NCBI RefSeq assembly: GCF_021917145.1
Contig: NC_061064.1
Coordinates: 4,507,203 to 4,571,202, forward strand
Direction: 5' to 3'
DNA length: 64,000 nucleotides
DNA from: Hypomesus transpacificus
Lineage: Eukaryota > Chordata > Actinopteri > Osmeriformes > Osmeridae
Shown here: in pieces, positions 1 to 27,731 of the stretch
Layout of the letters: each line of letters begins with the position of its first letter
Position numbering within the stretch: position 1 is the stretch's first letter
Position numbers and translations under genes: made by a program
The notes under the pieces: generated by a model
Database searches by the model: none
What the model was told of the DNA's origin: nothing
The model's input: the letters and a program-made list of their open reading frames with translations, nothing else

Positions 1-1689
1 AGGCCTAACTCGGATCCCCATGAATGGGCAGGGGGAAGCAGAGGTCTGTGTCTCAGCGAGGGTCGGGGCCACGGTTAACCCCTCGGAGGTGACAACACAC
101 ACACCTCCCTGACACGAGCGTCACACCGAGGGAGGGAGGGGTCACACGCTTCCCCTCTCGAGACAATCGTCATCCCCAAACCTCTGCAGCAAAGGTCAAG
201 GGTCGCCGCAGCACCACGCCCCTGAGGGAGCAGATGTTCATGTTGTGGGCGGCTCGGGTGAAATCCTAGGGTGGAGCCGTGGTGCATGGGTGGTCTGACG
301 CACTGTCAAGCATCTGTCACTTCACACAATCCTGGCGGTCTCTTGTAATCCAGCTCCATTTTAACAGTGACTGGTGTTGCCTATAGACTATCCTAGACTA
401 TTTATCTTTCATTTTAACGATCATCGAACAACACACTGCTGTCGTCACGGAGTGGTTTTTCCACCTCCCTCTGCGTTCAATTAGAAAGTCTTAGTGTGGG
501 CAGAACAATAAGATAAGATCAGTCAGATCAATTAATTGATTTCTAAATGGAGGTTTTACAGTAATTCATGCATGTCTGACTGGAAATCATTACAGCAGGA
601 GAGCTCGATTTCTCCTTCTTTTCCAGAGCAAATCTGCAGAAGAGTCGTCCCCACACGGAACTGAGCGCGCTCCACTTCAAGGTCGATGAAACCTTGAAAG
701 ACATTGTCTCAATGAGAGTGACTGCATGTCTGGACTGGCACAGAAATGGAGACTTTCTGAACGGAGCTTGTCACGGTGACACGGGCCAAGGTCACCAGTG
801 ATTTCTGCTCCCTGCCGTGTCCTGTTAGGAGCAGCAGGTTATAATGAGCCATTTGAAACCCCAATGGCTTATTCTCTCACTCTCCTCTGTCCTTCAGCAA
901 CCCCTTTTACCTTGCTCCTCCAGCCCCCTCCCCCTGCCTGTCTCCACCTTTCTCCCTACCTGCCTGTCTCTCTCTTCCTCTCTCTCTCTCTCGCTCTCTG
1001 TCTCTCTCTCTCTCTCTCTCTCAGAGCAGGTAGAGGCGGTGCGATGGAGTACTGAGGGAGACAGCCTCTGTCACCAGCTCCAGATGAGGCTGTTGCCATG
1101 GGGACAGAGTCAATGGCCTGGAGAGAAGGCCTCGGGGGCAGACATAAACACAGAGCGTTTGATTTCACCAGCTGGGAGACGCCGGGGGAGAGACGTGGGG
1201 GGGGGGGGAGGGGCACGCAGAAAGGAGCCGAGCCGTAGAGGAGAGCGAGGGCAATTTCTGTTCTGTCACTAAGCCAGTCGAGAGGACAACTGAACCACAA
1301 GAGAGGTGGGGGGGGGTAAAAAAACAGAGTAGAGCTCCTTGATCTCTGCTGACTCTTTAGAAAAGCAGGTGGGGAGAAGGTTGGAAGAGTTGAAATTATC
1401 CAATCAATTCCTTAGATGGAACGTCGGAAGGCAGAGAAGTGGTGGAGCAGAGAGGATGTGCAAGAGACCGTTCGGGCGTGTGTGTGTGCCGTGGGCTCGG
1501 AGCGTGTGTGTTTGGAGTGTGTGTGTGTGCGCGCACTGATTGAGGGGTGCTCAGTCTGTGCGGGGAGCGAGGGGAGCAACAGATGACGTCACCTGCGGAG
1601 GCACACAGACACTGATCAGTCTGAGGAGCTGTCTGCGAGCACGCGTTCTCTCAGTCTACCAGCTGCCAATCAGTCCAGGAAGAAAACTC
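1..1689. other. Intergenic DNA beyond the nectin3 3' end
   Basis: I recognise no gene here. The stretch holds a CT microsatellite (about 966-1023), a short G run near 1199-1209, GT-rich sequence (about 1471-1535) and one perfect TGACGTCA octamer (about 1583-1590), a CRE-type site of unknown relevance. The open frames overlapping the CT tract are low-complexity Leu/Ser strings and are not supported as genes. Confidence 0.6.
966..1023. repeat. CT microsatellite
   Basis: An interrupted CT/CTCT simple repeat of about 58 bp, visible directly. It creates spurious Ser/Leu-rich open frames on both strands. Confidence 0.9.
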
Positions 1690-1705
1690 ACAGAAAAAAA
1701 GGTGC

Positions 1706-1711
1706 TTTATT
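1706..1711 (-). promoter_or_regulatory. Probable poly(A) signal of nectin3
   Basis: On the minus strand this reads AATAAA, and it lies about 2.1 kb downstream of the nectin3 stop codon with no other recognisable gene between. It would give a long 3' UTR, which is plausible for a nectin. Nearer weak signals cannot be excluded, so the assignment is an inference. Confidence 0.4.
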
Positions 1712-3841
1712 GAAAACAAAAGTATCTCGAAAGATTTACAAAACAATGTTCGTCGTCATTGATACAGCATATGATTTTTTTTGTACTCTTTTTTTGTATT
1801 TTTTGAACGTTTATTTGTATTAATTTTTTGAACGTCTCGCTTTAAATCATTTGAACTTACAGTACCCCGTCTCTTCTTTATGTACAATACAAACGTGAAC
1901 ACACGGGAAGGTGCTTGCGAGGACATAAGTGAAAAGTCTCCTTCAGAGGCCTCGTGAGAGGGTGCGGCGCCCTGGCGCTCCCCTGTCCGAAGGCGGACTG
2001 GACACAGGCGCTCCGTGGGACCTGTGCGTGATCGCTAGTCTAGTCAAGCACAGCTTTCTCTGGGTGCTTTGCCACTCGCACGTCGCGAGCGTCGTCATGC
2101 GAGCAAAAATAATGCCGTCGTCAAACTTCATGCTGTAGAGAGAAGACAGAACAGAGGATATGGCACAAGAGACAGTCCCTCAGAAGCCAAATGGAGTAAA
2201 CAGAAGAAGGAAGTCGGCAAACAAAGCCGCCTCCCGCAGCGGGGGACCGAAGAGGTCGCTTCTTCATCTGTGAAAAGGTTAACAGCAATAAATAATAGCA
2301 TCTTATTACTTTCTAACTCCTGTTTCTCTGGGATAAGGCACCAGTCACATTACTGAACCCAGAAGAGTGACAGAAAGCTTTCAAAGCCAGGAAGATGGAT
2401 TCCCATTCCTCCCTCTACTTAACATAACAGATGAACCCCACCAAACTGACAGCCCGCTTTCCCCCCTCACCGACTCCCACAGAATTCATGAGTCTCGCGT
2501 CTCGCGTCTCGCTGTGAGCAGTGCTGCCTGGTAATACAACAAAAAGCACTTCTAACTACAGTAAGTGTGTGTGGAGTGTCTGTACTTGTGGAGCTGGTTT
2601 CACAGTCGTCCTACCGTTTCAGGAAGGTCTAGCATTACATCCATTGAACTCTACTTAGGGCTGCACATCCCTGTACGATAAGGTGATACACAAAGTGATT
2701 CATATCAACAAATAATCAAGTGCTATTGATTCGTCAACACCGTTATCTGAGAGAGTGTAACCGCACCCACATACATTGCTGAGATCCTGCTGCAAAGACA
2801 GATTCTACTTTAATACCTGACAAGACTCAAGAGGTTGGCACTTACGCATGGGTACAAAAACAAAAAAAAAAGTACTAACTGACGTCAAAGTGTTCACTAT
2901 CCACACAATCTGCTCACTGCCACGTGTGTGTGTGTGTGTGTGCCACGAGCCTGTACTTTGCTCTCTATCTCTGAGTACCAGGCCAGAGATACACTGAAAT
3001 GAAATCTGGAATGAATATTGAAATCATTCAGAGAAACAAGTTCTCTCTCTCTCTCGTGGCCTCACCCTGCTTTTTCTCCTCCCTCCCTCCCTCCCTCCCT
3101 CCCTCCCTCCCTCCCTCCCTCCCTCCCTCCCTCCCTCCCTCCCTCCCTCCATCCCTGGGGATGATTCATCCCTCTCTCTGTTCTCCAATGGTGGTAAGAA
3201 GGCCCTCTCAGGAACTGAGACGCGTGGGTGACTTCATGGTGTACCAGCTCTCCCTTCTACTCTCACATTATACCCCCTTGATGCCATGATCAGACATACG
3301 CCTCAAATCCTCCCGACATGGGAACAGATGATCAACTCATGTAAAAAGGTCTTCAGTTGAACTTGAGCATTTTTTTCTTTCAAAAAGACCCACTGAAGTG
3401 GCACGGGGTTGCTTTGACCGAGCCAAGACCGTGATTTAGTTTACAAACGTCAATTGGCGTGGCGTTCGACCTCAAAAACCCCACCGGGCAGAGACAGTAG
3501 TGCATGAGAAATCAGGCTCCGAACACACATGAAAACAAACGCAACTTTTGCCCTCCAGTGCAGAATACAGGCATGCCCACACCACCGACCAGTGTGGCTA
3601 GGCAATCCACACAGTCCACGACGGGGCTCAAACGTCAAGAAAAAGATGCTCTCAGACTAAAGAGTCTTCTTGGGAAAGGAAGGACGAAAACGCTCAACGT
3701 GAGAGAGAGTGAGAGTAAGAGAGAGGGAGAGAAAGAGAGAGAGTTGTCCTTTCTTAAATAACGCACGAGACCCTCTGAGACGTTTCTCCCGTGGCGTCTC
3801 GTCTCCCTGGCGGAGGAGTCTGACGTGGGAGGGGTCATGGG
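1712..3841 (-). other. nectin3: Probable nectin3 3' UTR
   Basis: This lies directly 3' of the nectin3 stop (minus strand) and has no recognisable coding sequence. It contains a short GT run (about 2924-2942) and a tetranucleotide CCCT array (3077-3150). Transcript extent is inferred from the downstream AATAAA near 1706. Confidence 0.4.
3077..3150. repeat. (CCCT)n tetranucleotide array
   Basis: About 18 perfect tandem copies of the CCTC/CCCT tetranucleotide. The overlapping Pro/Ser open frame is an artefact of the repeat. Confidence 0.95.
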
Positions 3842-20167
<16,326 letters not shown>

Positions 20168-20400
20168 TTTCAAAGTAGAGCGGTCTTCTATTGAACACGT
20201 TTGTCTAGTATCCGCCGAACTGCAACCCTCCTCAGCAACAACTCCAAACTGCGTTTGGACTGTACCACTGCAGCATTCAGAACAGTAAGAGGGGAGCTCA
20301 CCCCTCTCAAGCCATTCAAACAAACGAACTGTCATCTATTACCACCCCCTGAAATATGGTCGAATATATAAATTACGTCATCTTTATTGCGCTCTTATCT
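20168..20400 (-). promoter_or_regulatory. Probable nectin3 5' UTR and promoter
   Basis: This lies immediately upstream of the nectin3 start on the minus strand. It holds a TATA-like stretch (about 20363-20371) and a TGACGTAA CRE-like element (about 20373-20381). Its position fits a core promoter. The transcription start is not visible, so this is an inference. Confidence 0.4.
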
Positions 20401-22718
20401 GTAGAACATATATTCAAACGCCTGATTGGATTAATGGTCCACAGAGAAAAAATAAGTATCAAAGGCACAGTCCATTTGTTCTTAACATACTTCATACAAT
20501 TCAGCTAATAAAACCACTAATATTAGTCATACAAACGACACACTTTAATGCGTTTCAACAGTTGATGGGTTATATTAAACATGATGCAAAGATAAGTCAA
20601 TTTATTCGACCTGAGAAAAATGTGATTGCTATTGTTCGTCCTGTACACTTATGTGGGTCTGCTGTTTGCCCCTGCCAAAATGCCCCCCTCTAGCAGTTTA
20701 CGTTTTGGTCACCGCAGACATGTCTTCTGAGTGTTAACTTAGACCCTGTATCAGCGGTACCCCTCCACCAGTAATCCCCACATAACCCCTCTCCAAAAAC
20801 AATCTGTCTCTCAGCCTGCTCCTGCTGTTCTTTAACAACTAGAACAGCACCCCCATACCACCTAAAGTCTAATTGGGCCGTGCGCAAATTAACAAACTAA
20901 TCCTTGCAAACAGCAAATGTGGGGGGCACCCTCCTGTTGGCTAGAAGCTAACCAGGTCAGCGCTTTAATTTGAGTTTTATAGTCTGTATTATGGAGATCC
21001 ATCAGAGACACAAGTTATCTCCTCTTCTACCCTCATTCATCCTATCCTGACAGTGTGAGGTGGGACTGCCTGTGCATGTGCGTTTGTGAGTGAGGGAGGG
21101 AGCGAGTGTGTGTAAATGTGTGTCCTTGTGCATGCATTCCACAGGCTGTACCAGGCAGGCCTTTACAGCATGCATGCACCAACATTAGCATAGCGCATTA
21201 ATGAGGGTGTGGCTGGGGACTGTGGTATTAAAAAGAGAATCAGACTGGTATGTTTTTGTGATTGTGCAACCTGGGTTTGTCCCACACTCCTGGTAACGAT
21301 TTAAAAGTTGAAGAACTCTCCCACAACCCCTTACCATGGGACAGTGAGCTTGAGTCATCACAGGAGATTCCTCTCAGTGGCCCAAACAAACCAAGGGGAG
21401 TTCGATCTGCCTGAGAGCAGAGGCACTCATTCAGCTCAAGAAGAGCTCCCCATTGTGTGCCAAGGATTATACCAACAGACCTGATGCAACAGTCCTGTCT
21501 TCTCAGTTTTATTTAAAACAATTTTCCCTTTGTCCCCCCCCCCCCCCAAAGCTGCATTTATAGAGAAATGACAAGTGACACACGTTTATAAACGATATAA
21601 CCTAAATTGGTAAATTGGGTTAAGGATGTTGTATTTTCTCACTGCTTCCTCAACCAAAAAGACATGCTTAGTAAGACTCACTCCATTATAAGCCTGTGGA
21701 ACTTGTTTATGTGTGACTGAAAATCAATGTTGTGTCGTATTTCTGCTTGCCTGCACTGCTGGATCATCTTAGAGATAAATAAATCTTTGATAAAGTGAAT
21801 AAATTGGGATCATACCTAGCAAAGGCCTGCAACCATCTCCCCATTTGTCATGCCCACTAACTACACTAAAACCATGGCTGAATTTTTTCTTTTCATCTTT
21901 TGCCTTCACACAAGTACATGTGCATAAACCCGTACCCCATGTGAATACAATTTACAAGAAACATGTAGGACTTATATGTGTTGTCTAATATTGCAAGTTT
22001 GACTAAAAGATACATTGATTCTTATTATGATAACTAAACTCCCCTGGTTTGCAAAGGAAAGGAACAACATATACTGCATGCGTATCTTTAGCTGAACCTT
22101 TCAGAGGCAGTGCCATTAATGAAAGGAAGAGCAAAATAACTAAAGGCGAGCCCATCCTCTATAGGATATCTCAGAAGATGACAAATGTGAAGGAGTAGAA
22201 AAGGCTGTAACTTATGTAAGTAACTCCTGATTGGTTAGATTGACCACAAACCCTAACCCTTGGGTGGATTGATCATGACAACAACAGGTATCAATGTTTT
22301 GACATGGAACTGTTGTAAATATCTGTTCTTCTGACTGTGACCATGACAACATCTTCCCCCGCTTACACGTTAGGTTATTTTTCTTTCCTGCAAGCAATTT
22401 TCCTCCTCGAGAATGTTGTGCAAGTCCTCAAGTGTTCTTCAGTGAGGGCCATGCGGGACTTGAGAGGGGTTAGTGAATGGTGGCAATGTGAAGCTCAGTC
22501 AAATCTGTCCCACCCCCGCTCATTTTCATTCTGCCTGCCTCTTATTTTTTCCAGTTCCCTACTTGGTTTACGGCCGTACATCTGTCTCTTTCTAGCTCGT
22601 ACATAAATGTCCATCTGGGATGGAGCGTAGGACGTGTCAATCCATTTTCTCTTTTTTTTTTTGAAGACAGCCCTGGTGATTAACTTTATACAGAGATTCA
22701 GCTGTAAGTACTATGGCT
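20401..22718. other. Intergenic DNA between nectin3 and diablo
   Basis: No gene recognised. It contains a 15-nt C run (21533-21547) and otherwise unremarkable sequence with short random open frames. Confidence 0.6.
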
Positions 22719-22902
22719 CATATGGCTGAGCGGTTAGGGAGTCAGGCTATTAATTAGAAGATTGTTGGTTTGATTCCTGGCTGTGCCAATTGACAACGTG
22801 TCCTTGGGCAAGGCACTTTACCCTTTTTGCCTTGAGGAGAATGTCCCTGTACTTACTGTAAATCGCTCTGGATTAGGGCGTCTGCTACATTACTAAATGT
22901 AG
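22719..22902 (+). mobile_element. tRNA-derived SINE, copy 1
   Basis: The head is tRNA-like, with an A-box-like TGGCTGAGCGGTTAGG and a B-box-like GGTTTGATTCC. The body contains CCTTGGGCAAGGCACTTTA and the tail ends ATCGCTCTGGATTAGGGCGT and CTACATTACTAAATGTA. Two other copies of the same family occur near 33.6 and 55.5 kb on the opposite strand. This copy has more differences from the shared pattern and is likely the oldest of the three. Confidence 0.85.
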
Positions 22903-23150
22903 TATTGAGTAAGGTGTATTCCTTTAGGGCTAATCAGTGACGGGCAATTCCTCTTTTCAAGCAATGTCTAACTCAAGTATTTCACTTTTCCAACAAACAT
23001 TTTTTTTTTTTTTTTTATCACCCCTATTTGTTGCCCATGACGTTATTTGCTTCATTTCTTTGTAGACAAGTGTTTCTCCCCATCACTGAGTCAAAGAGAG
23101 TGATGAACTAATCATGAACCTAAAGTGCCACCTGGTGGCCAATAATATCT

Positions 23151-23184
23151 CAGTGTTTCCCACAGATTAGAAAGCTATATGTGG

Positions 23185-23222
<38 letters not shown>

Positions 23223-23771
23223 GTTGTTTCATGTCAGACCGGGGGGGGGGGTCGAAATAATTCACAAAATCAATCAACAACAACAAACAAATAATTTCTG
23301 CATATGCAGGTAGCGACGCTGCATACAGGGTGCTAAATAACTATTTAACTGGTCGGCTCCATGACGCCGGGTAAGTAGCTAGCTCTTGAAACTTCTCACC
23401 AAAACAACGAAGGGGAACCTTCGATTAAGACATGTCCGTCGGTACCTAGCGAAAAGTAGCCTCAACTTTCCTAGACCTTTAGCTACGGCACTAATGCTGA
23501 AGGCTCGCTGATGTAGCTGTCGGTCTCACTAGAACGGCGTATGCATCGTTGCTAACGTGTGCTGACGTAGTGACTGTGTGTGTATGTGAGAAAGACGCGT
23601 GCGTGAAAGAGACGGAGGGAGAGCAGGGAAAGGAAATGCAGCTGAACGAATACGCTGCGTGTTTTTACCTAAATAGCGATAAAAAAAAATGTTTACGAAA
23701 CGCAATGTGTGGCGGCCGGTGTTGATTCTGTGGCGCACCGCCACAAATTAGTCTATGTGTGGGAAACACTG
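23151..23771. mobile_element. Non-autonomous hAT-type DNA transposon (MITE)
   Basis: A 621-bp element with perfect 14-bp terminal inverted repeats, CAGTGTTTCCCACA at the left and its reverse complement at the right. It is flanked by TATCT on both sides (23146-23150 and 23772-23776). CAG...CTG ends fit hAT superfamily elements, but these normally duplicate 8 bp, so the 5-bp flank may be an eroded duplication. A GTGGCGG motif lies just inside each end. The interior contains an approximately 35-nt G run (about 23187-23221) and no transposase. It cannot move by itself. Confidence 0.8.
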
Positions 23772-23933
23772 TATCTTGACTTTGGCACTCAACTGCAGGC
23801 AAATTTGAAACTACAGCCATTATGACTTTGTATTCATATTACATTTTAATGTGTTAAAGAACATCAGAACATCATCAGATGTTGCAACTTGTCAAAATAT
23901 AACATGATACCAAAGCAACATATGAATAAAGAA

Positions 23934-23939
23934 TTTATT
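23934..23939 (-). promoter_or_regulatory. Poly(A) signal of diablo
   Basis: AATAAA on the minus strand, about 520 nt downstream of the diablo stop codon. It implies a 3' UTR of roughly 24458 to 23920, which includes a 27-nt A run (24145-24171). Confidence 0.6.
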
Positions 23940-24139
23940 CTAAAATGTTTAAATTACCTCAAGATATTCTGATATAAACTGGCGCAAAATAGGGCCTTCA
24001 CAATCAGGACCTTGAGTACAATACCATTATACTAAAATGTTGTCACTACATAAGTGAAACATGGATATAAAACACTTTACAGATTGTAACACCTTTCTGG
24101 AGTCATACTCTTTTTACTTTGAGTTTAGATGAAACCCTT

Positions 24140-24144
<5 letters not shown>

Positions 24145-24171
<27 letters not shown>
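24145..24171. repeat. Poly-A run
   Basis: Twenty-seven consecutive A on the plus strand (T in the diablo transcript), within the inferred diablo 3' UTR. Confidence 0.9.
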
Positions 24172-24179
<8 letters not shown>

Positions 24180-24458
24180 GTTTACTTTCACCCAATAATC
24201 TCATAAACACAGCATTAAAGCTGCCATTTTAAATTGCACTTATCACCTGGAATTCACATAACCAAAAACAGAAACATTTATTTTGCAGTGCAAGCGCTAC
24301 ATTGATTACCATGACTCTGTGAGATCTAGTTCTTCTCCACAATGTCATTCTTCTAGTTTTTTTTTCATCAGACTTCCAGAAAGACAGGACCTTTATCCAT
24401 CCTTAAATTAACAGAAGGAGAAGGATTATAGAAGAGGCAAGGGGACAAACAACACACA

Positions 24459-26570
24459 CTAGTCTTCTCGCAGATACGCATCTGGGATATCATCGTCCTC
24501 TCCAGTTTCCATGGCAGCGGGCAACGTGACCCTTTCACTGTTGTCTGCGTTGGATTCCTTTAAGTTCTCCTCCGCTTCCAGAGAAAGCTGTCTGGTCTGC
24601 TCAACATGAGCCATGGCTACCTGGAGACTGCTTTTTGCCGTCACACATGCCTGGTCGGCACCTGTACAAGCACACAGACACCAATCACTAGGTGCAATAA
24701 TTAACAGCTCTTTGATTATAAAACAGATGCCTGGTACCTAACAGAAAACAAAAATGGACCCAAAAAAGGTAGTGGAACCTTCTGGTTAAGATTGATAGGT
24801 GCACAATTTCCACTTCCACTTTTAGTCTTAGGTCTGAGGCCTTTACTGTTTGACATTGTGACTAAGATGGCCTTACAATACCAGATGTCAGAGTAGACAG
24901 AAGCACTCTACATGGACATCTACCCCAAATTCCATCCACCCCAAAACATAACCAGTGGAATTGTATCTTTCACAATGAGGGATCAAGAGCATATTACTGT
25001 ACCTGCGTTGAATGCCGTTTCAGCTGCCAGCTCTGACAGAGCTTTGGCCATCATCCAGTTTGACTCAAACTTCTTACAGTCCTCAAATAGGTCCTTTATC
25101 TTTTAGAAATAGGATCACACAGAACGTGTGAGAAAGATGGTTATTGAAATATGAAACATAAGGAGATGTAAGGGCAAGATGATTTTTTTTTTACTGTCCT
25201 TTGAGACTTGGCACCTACCTCCTGTCGTTGGCGAATAATCACTTGCCAGACTGCCTCCTCTTCTGCTGGAGTCAGTCTGCTGGCTGATGACACATAGTTT
25301 CTATGTAGGGTCACAATTGTATTTATGGCCTAAAGAGACAAAATAAAACAACATTGGCAAACTGCATGAACAAAAATATGTAGCAAGTATCCCAAATGAC
25401 AAAGATCAACCATTGATGAATGTGTATGCCATCTGCAAGCCAGTTCTAATCACCCATCCTCAGTGCCCAACCTTCCTAATGCTCTCCTGGCTGAATGGAA
25501 CAAATCCTGCATCGACGTTCCAATTTCTATTTATAAGCCTTGAAAGGTGAAGGCAGTATAGAAACAAAGTGGGAACAACTCTATATTAATGCCCACAATT
25601 TTGGAATGAGAGGTTCAACATGCAGATGCTGTGTACTGAGTGGCGTTCACAATACTTTTGGCCATATTGTGGACCTTGTTATACTGGTGGGAACATGTAT
25701 GTTTGGATGTACACAGATAAACTGGATTTGAAAATGTCCTTGCCATTTTCAAATATGATATATAACTGCTATACTCTTCTGACATCACACCATTTTTGCA
25801 AATTGGAGATGACTTACCTTGATATACTGTGTCAAGGAATCCACCAGGGCTAGGGTGGTCTGAGAGAGGAAGGTATTTGTGCTGTCTGTGACCAGTGACG
25901 AGGCCCGACGGATTAGCGACTCGTGAGACAGGCCTTCTTGTCTCTACAAAGACAGCAATAGATACAGGATAATAAGTTTAGCAACTGTGTATGGTTTAAG
26001 CACATTAATCAAATGTTGACCTATGGGCATTACGTACCACGGCAAATGGAACCGCGCACAGACCGCCAGTAGCAGCAGTTAGGGAGAACCAGTTCTTCCT
26101 TATTGCAACAGGCAATTTGACAACTCGTCGGGGTATCAAGGAAAGGCTGACTTTCATCAAATTCAAAGCGCAGTGTCTAGGAGGAATAGAGAAATTTGGT
26201 AGAGTGACACTTATGGTAAACTGCGGAAATGTTTGAATAAGTGTATGTTGAGCGAACCACGGTCATATTCAACATTATAAACATCGATCATAACAGTGTT
26301 GATGGGATCAACAGTCATTTGGAAACCCCCGTGTTGCACAAGTACTACGTTACACTACCCGTCTTTACTCCCAGCTAGCTAGGTATGATATTGTCCTCGA
26401 TGAAGATCTCATTCGGTCTTCTGTAACGCCGCACATTTCTGGTGTCGATAAGATGAGTAAAACATCTCACTGTCACTGTATATCAAAGAACTACAAATGT
26501 ATTTAAAGACATGTAGTTGTATATCTTACCTCAAACCAACACAAACAATCCCTGCTCTGAACGCCGCCAT
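24459..26570 (-). CDS. diablo: Diablo/Smac, mitochondrial IAP-binding protein
   Basis: Exons: 26530-26570, 26038-26176, 25818-25943, 25219-25329, 25003-25099 and 24459-24661. They total 717 nt (238 aa; human DIABLO is 239) with all junctions in frame. Residues 1-54 are basic and hydrophobic, as expected for a mitochondrial transit peptide. [11 protein letters not shown] segment follows, so processing would expose the N-terminal A-V-P-F IAP-binding motif at about residue 55. The remainder is the helical-bundle domain, recognised by SLVTDST.TFLSQTT and by the C-terminus AYLRED, identical to human. After release from mitochondria, Smac binds BIR domains of IAPs such as XIAP and relieves caspase inhibition. 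The start codon sits in ATGGCGGCG, good initiation context. Teleosts can have two diablo genes; which one this is cannot be told here. Confidence 0.93.
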
Positions 26571-27603
26571 ATTGGTCTGTCTGGGTTACTTGGTACGGAA
26601 GTTGGTCCAACCGTTCTGAATGTTCCCCAAAAGCAATTTCTTAGGCCGCACTCAAACAATTCATACCACTGCAAACCCCACGAACATTATGACCACAACT
26701 TCATTTTATCAGTGTTTTTCATTGTTATTTATTTATTCTTTTAATTTTACAGTAGCTTATTGGTTCAGACTTAAAACACAAATAAACAAGACTATATCAG
26801 CGTTCCAAGAAAAGTATTGTTTTAAACTTTTTGTTAAACGTTCAAAAGCACGTAAAAGAGGTGTTGTCTTATAAAGTGACAAAGGCAACAAAAGACAAAT
26901 ATCTCCTTCAAGAAATGCTGACAAAATAATTATAATAATAATAAAAAATATGCCAGTGCCTTGTTTTTCTTATGTTGTGTTACTGTCACCCTAAGGAATC
27001 ACTTGGTCCCAAGGATATATTGCAGTTAGTGCAATCGCATGTTATGATGTGAATTATTGATTAACCTTAATGATGTGTTTTTGTGTCATCATCAAGGATA
27101 ATAATCAAATGGTTCATTGTAATATGGGCCTAGTATAGGTCTATTCTTCTAATAAAAGGGCCTAGCAGACATATCTTTTACAGTGAAATTCGATTTGACT
27201 AATGAATCACAAGTTTTTTTTAAGACTTGAGTAAATGCTTAATAATTTTACAACATTAGTGATGTGGCTGATGAGTAGCTGTGTTTTGTTTGGGATAGGG
27301 ATCAAATAAGCTTGGGAAAACAGAAATAAACGAATCTTAACAATTTAAAACCAATATCCAAGACTCTTCAAGCATGTCCATAGAGTATAGTTCATACTGC
27401 ATCAACCAATCAAATTTGTCAATGAAGGGGTTGTCTGACATCACTCTATGTTGTTCTGTGATTGGTGACTTGACTAACACACAAGGGTGTCATGAGACAA
27501 GAGTATCTGATATTATGAGGAGGATGAATAATCCTTCAGACAACTGTCTCCTACCGTTCCACCTCAACTTCAGAAACAGCATGAGCCTCTGAATCACTGT
27601 GTG

Positions 27604-27731
27604 TATGTCTTTCCACAAAACTAGCATTCAATTATTACTTCCAGTCTCATAATTGAACTCTTATTGAACTGTCATTACTTGTATAACTTACCTGTGTGCC
27701 ATATCTTTACAGACTCTTTTTCAGGGAGGTC
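27604..27731 (+). promoter_or_regulatory. Upstream region of the odorant receptor with a splice-acceptor-like site
   Basis: A pyrimidine tract ending CTCTTTTTCAG sits about 7 nt before the receptor ATG at 27732. Many vertebrate odorant receptors have a non-coding first exon spliced just upstream of the coding exon, so this may be its acceptor. The start of the upstream exon is not visible. Confidence 0.35.
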
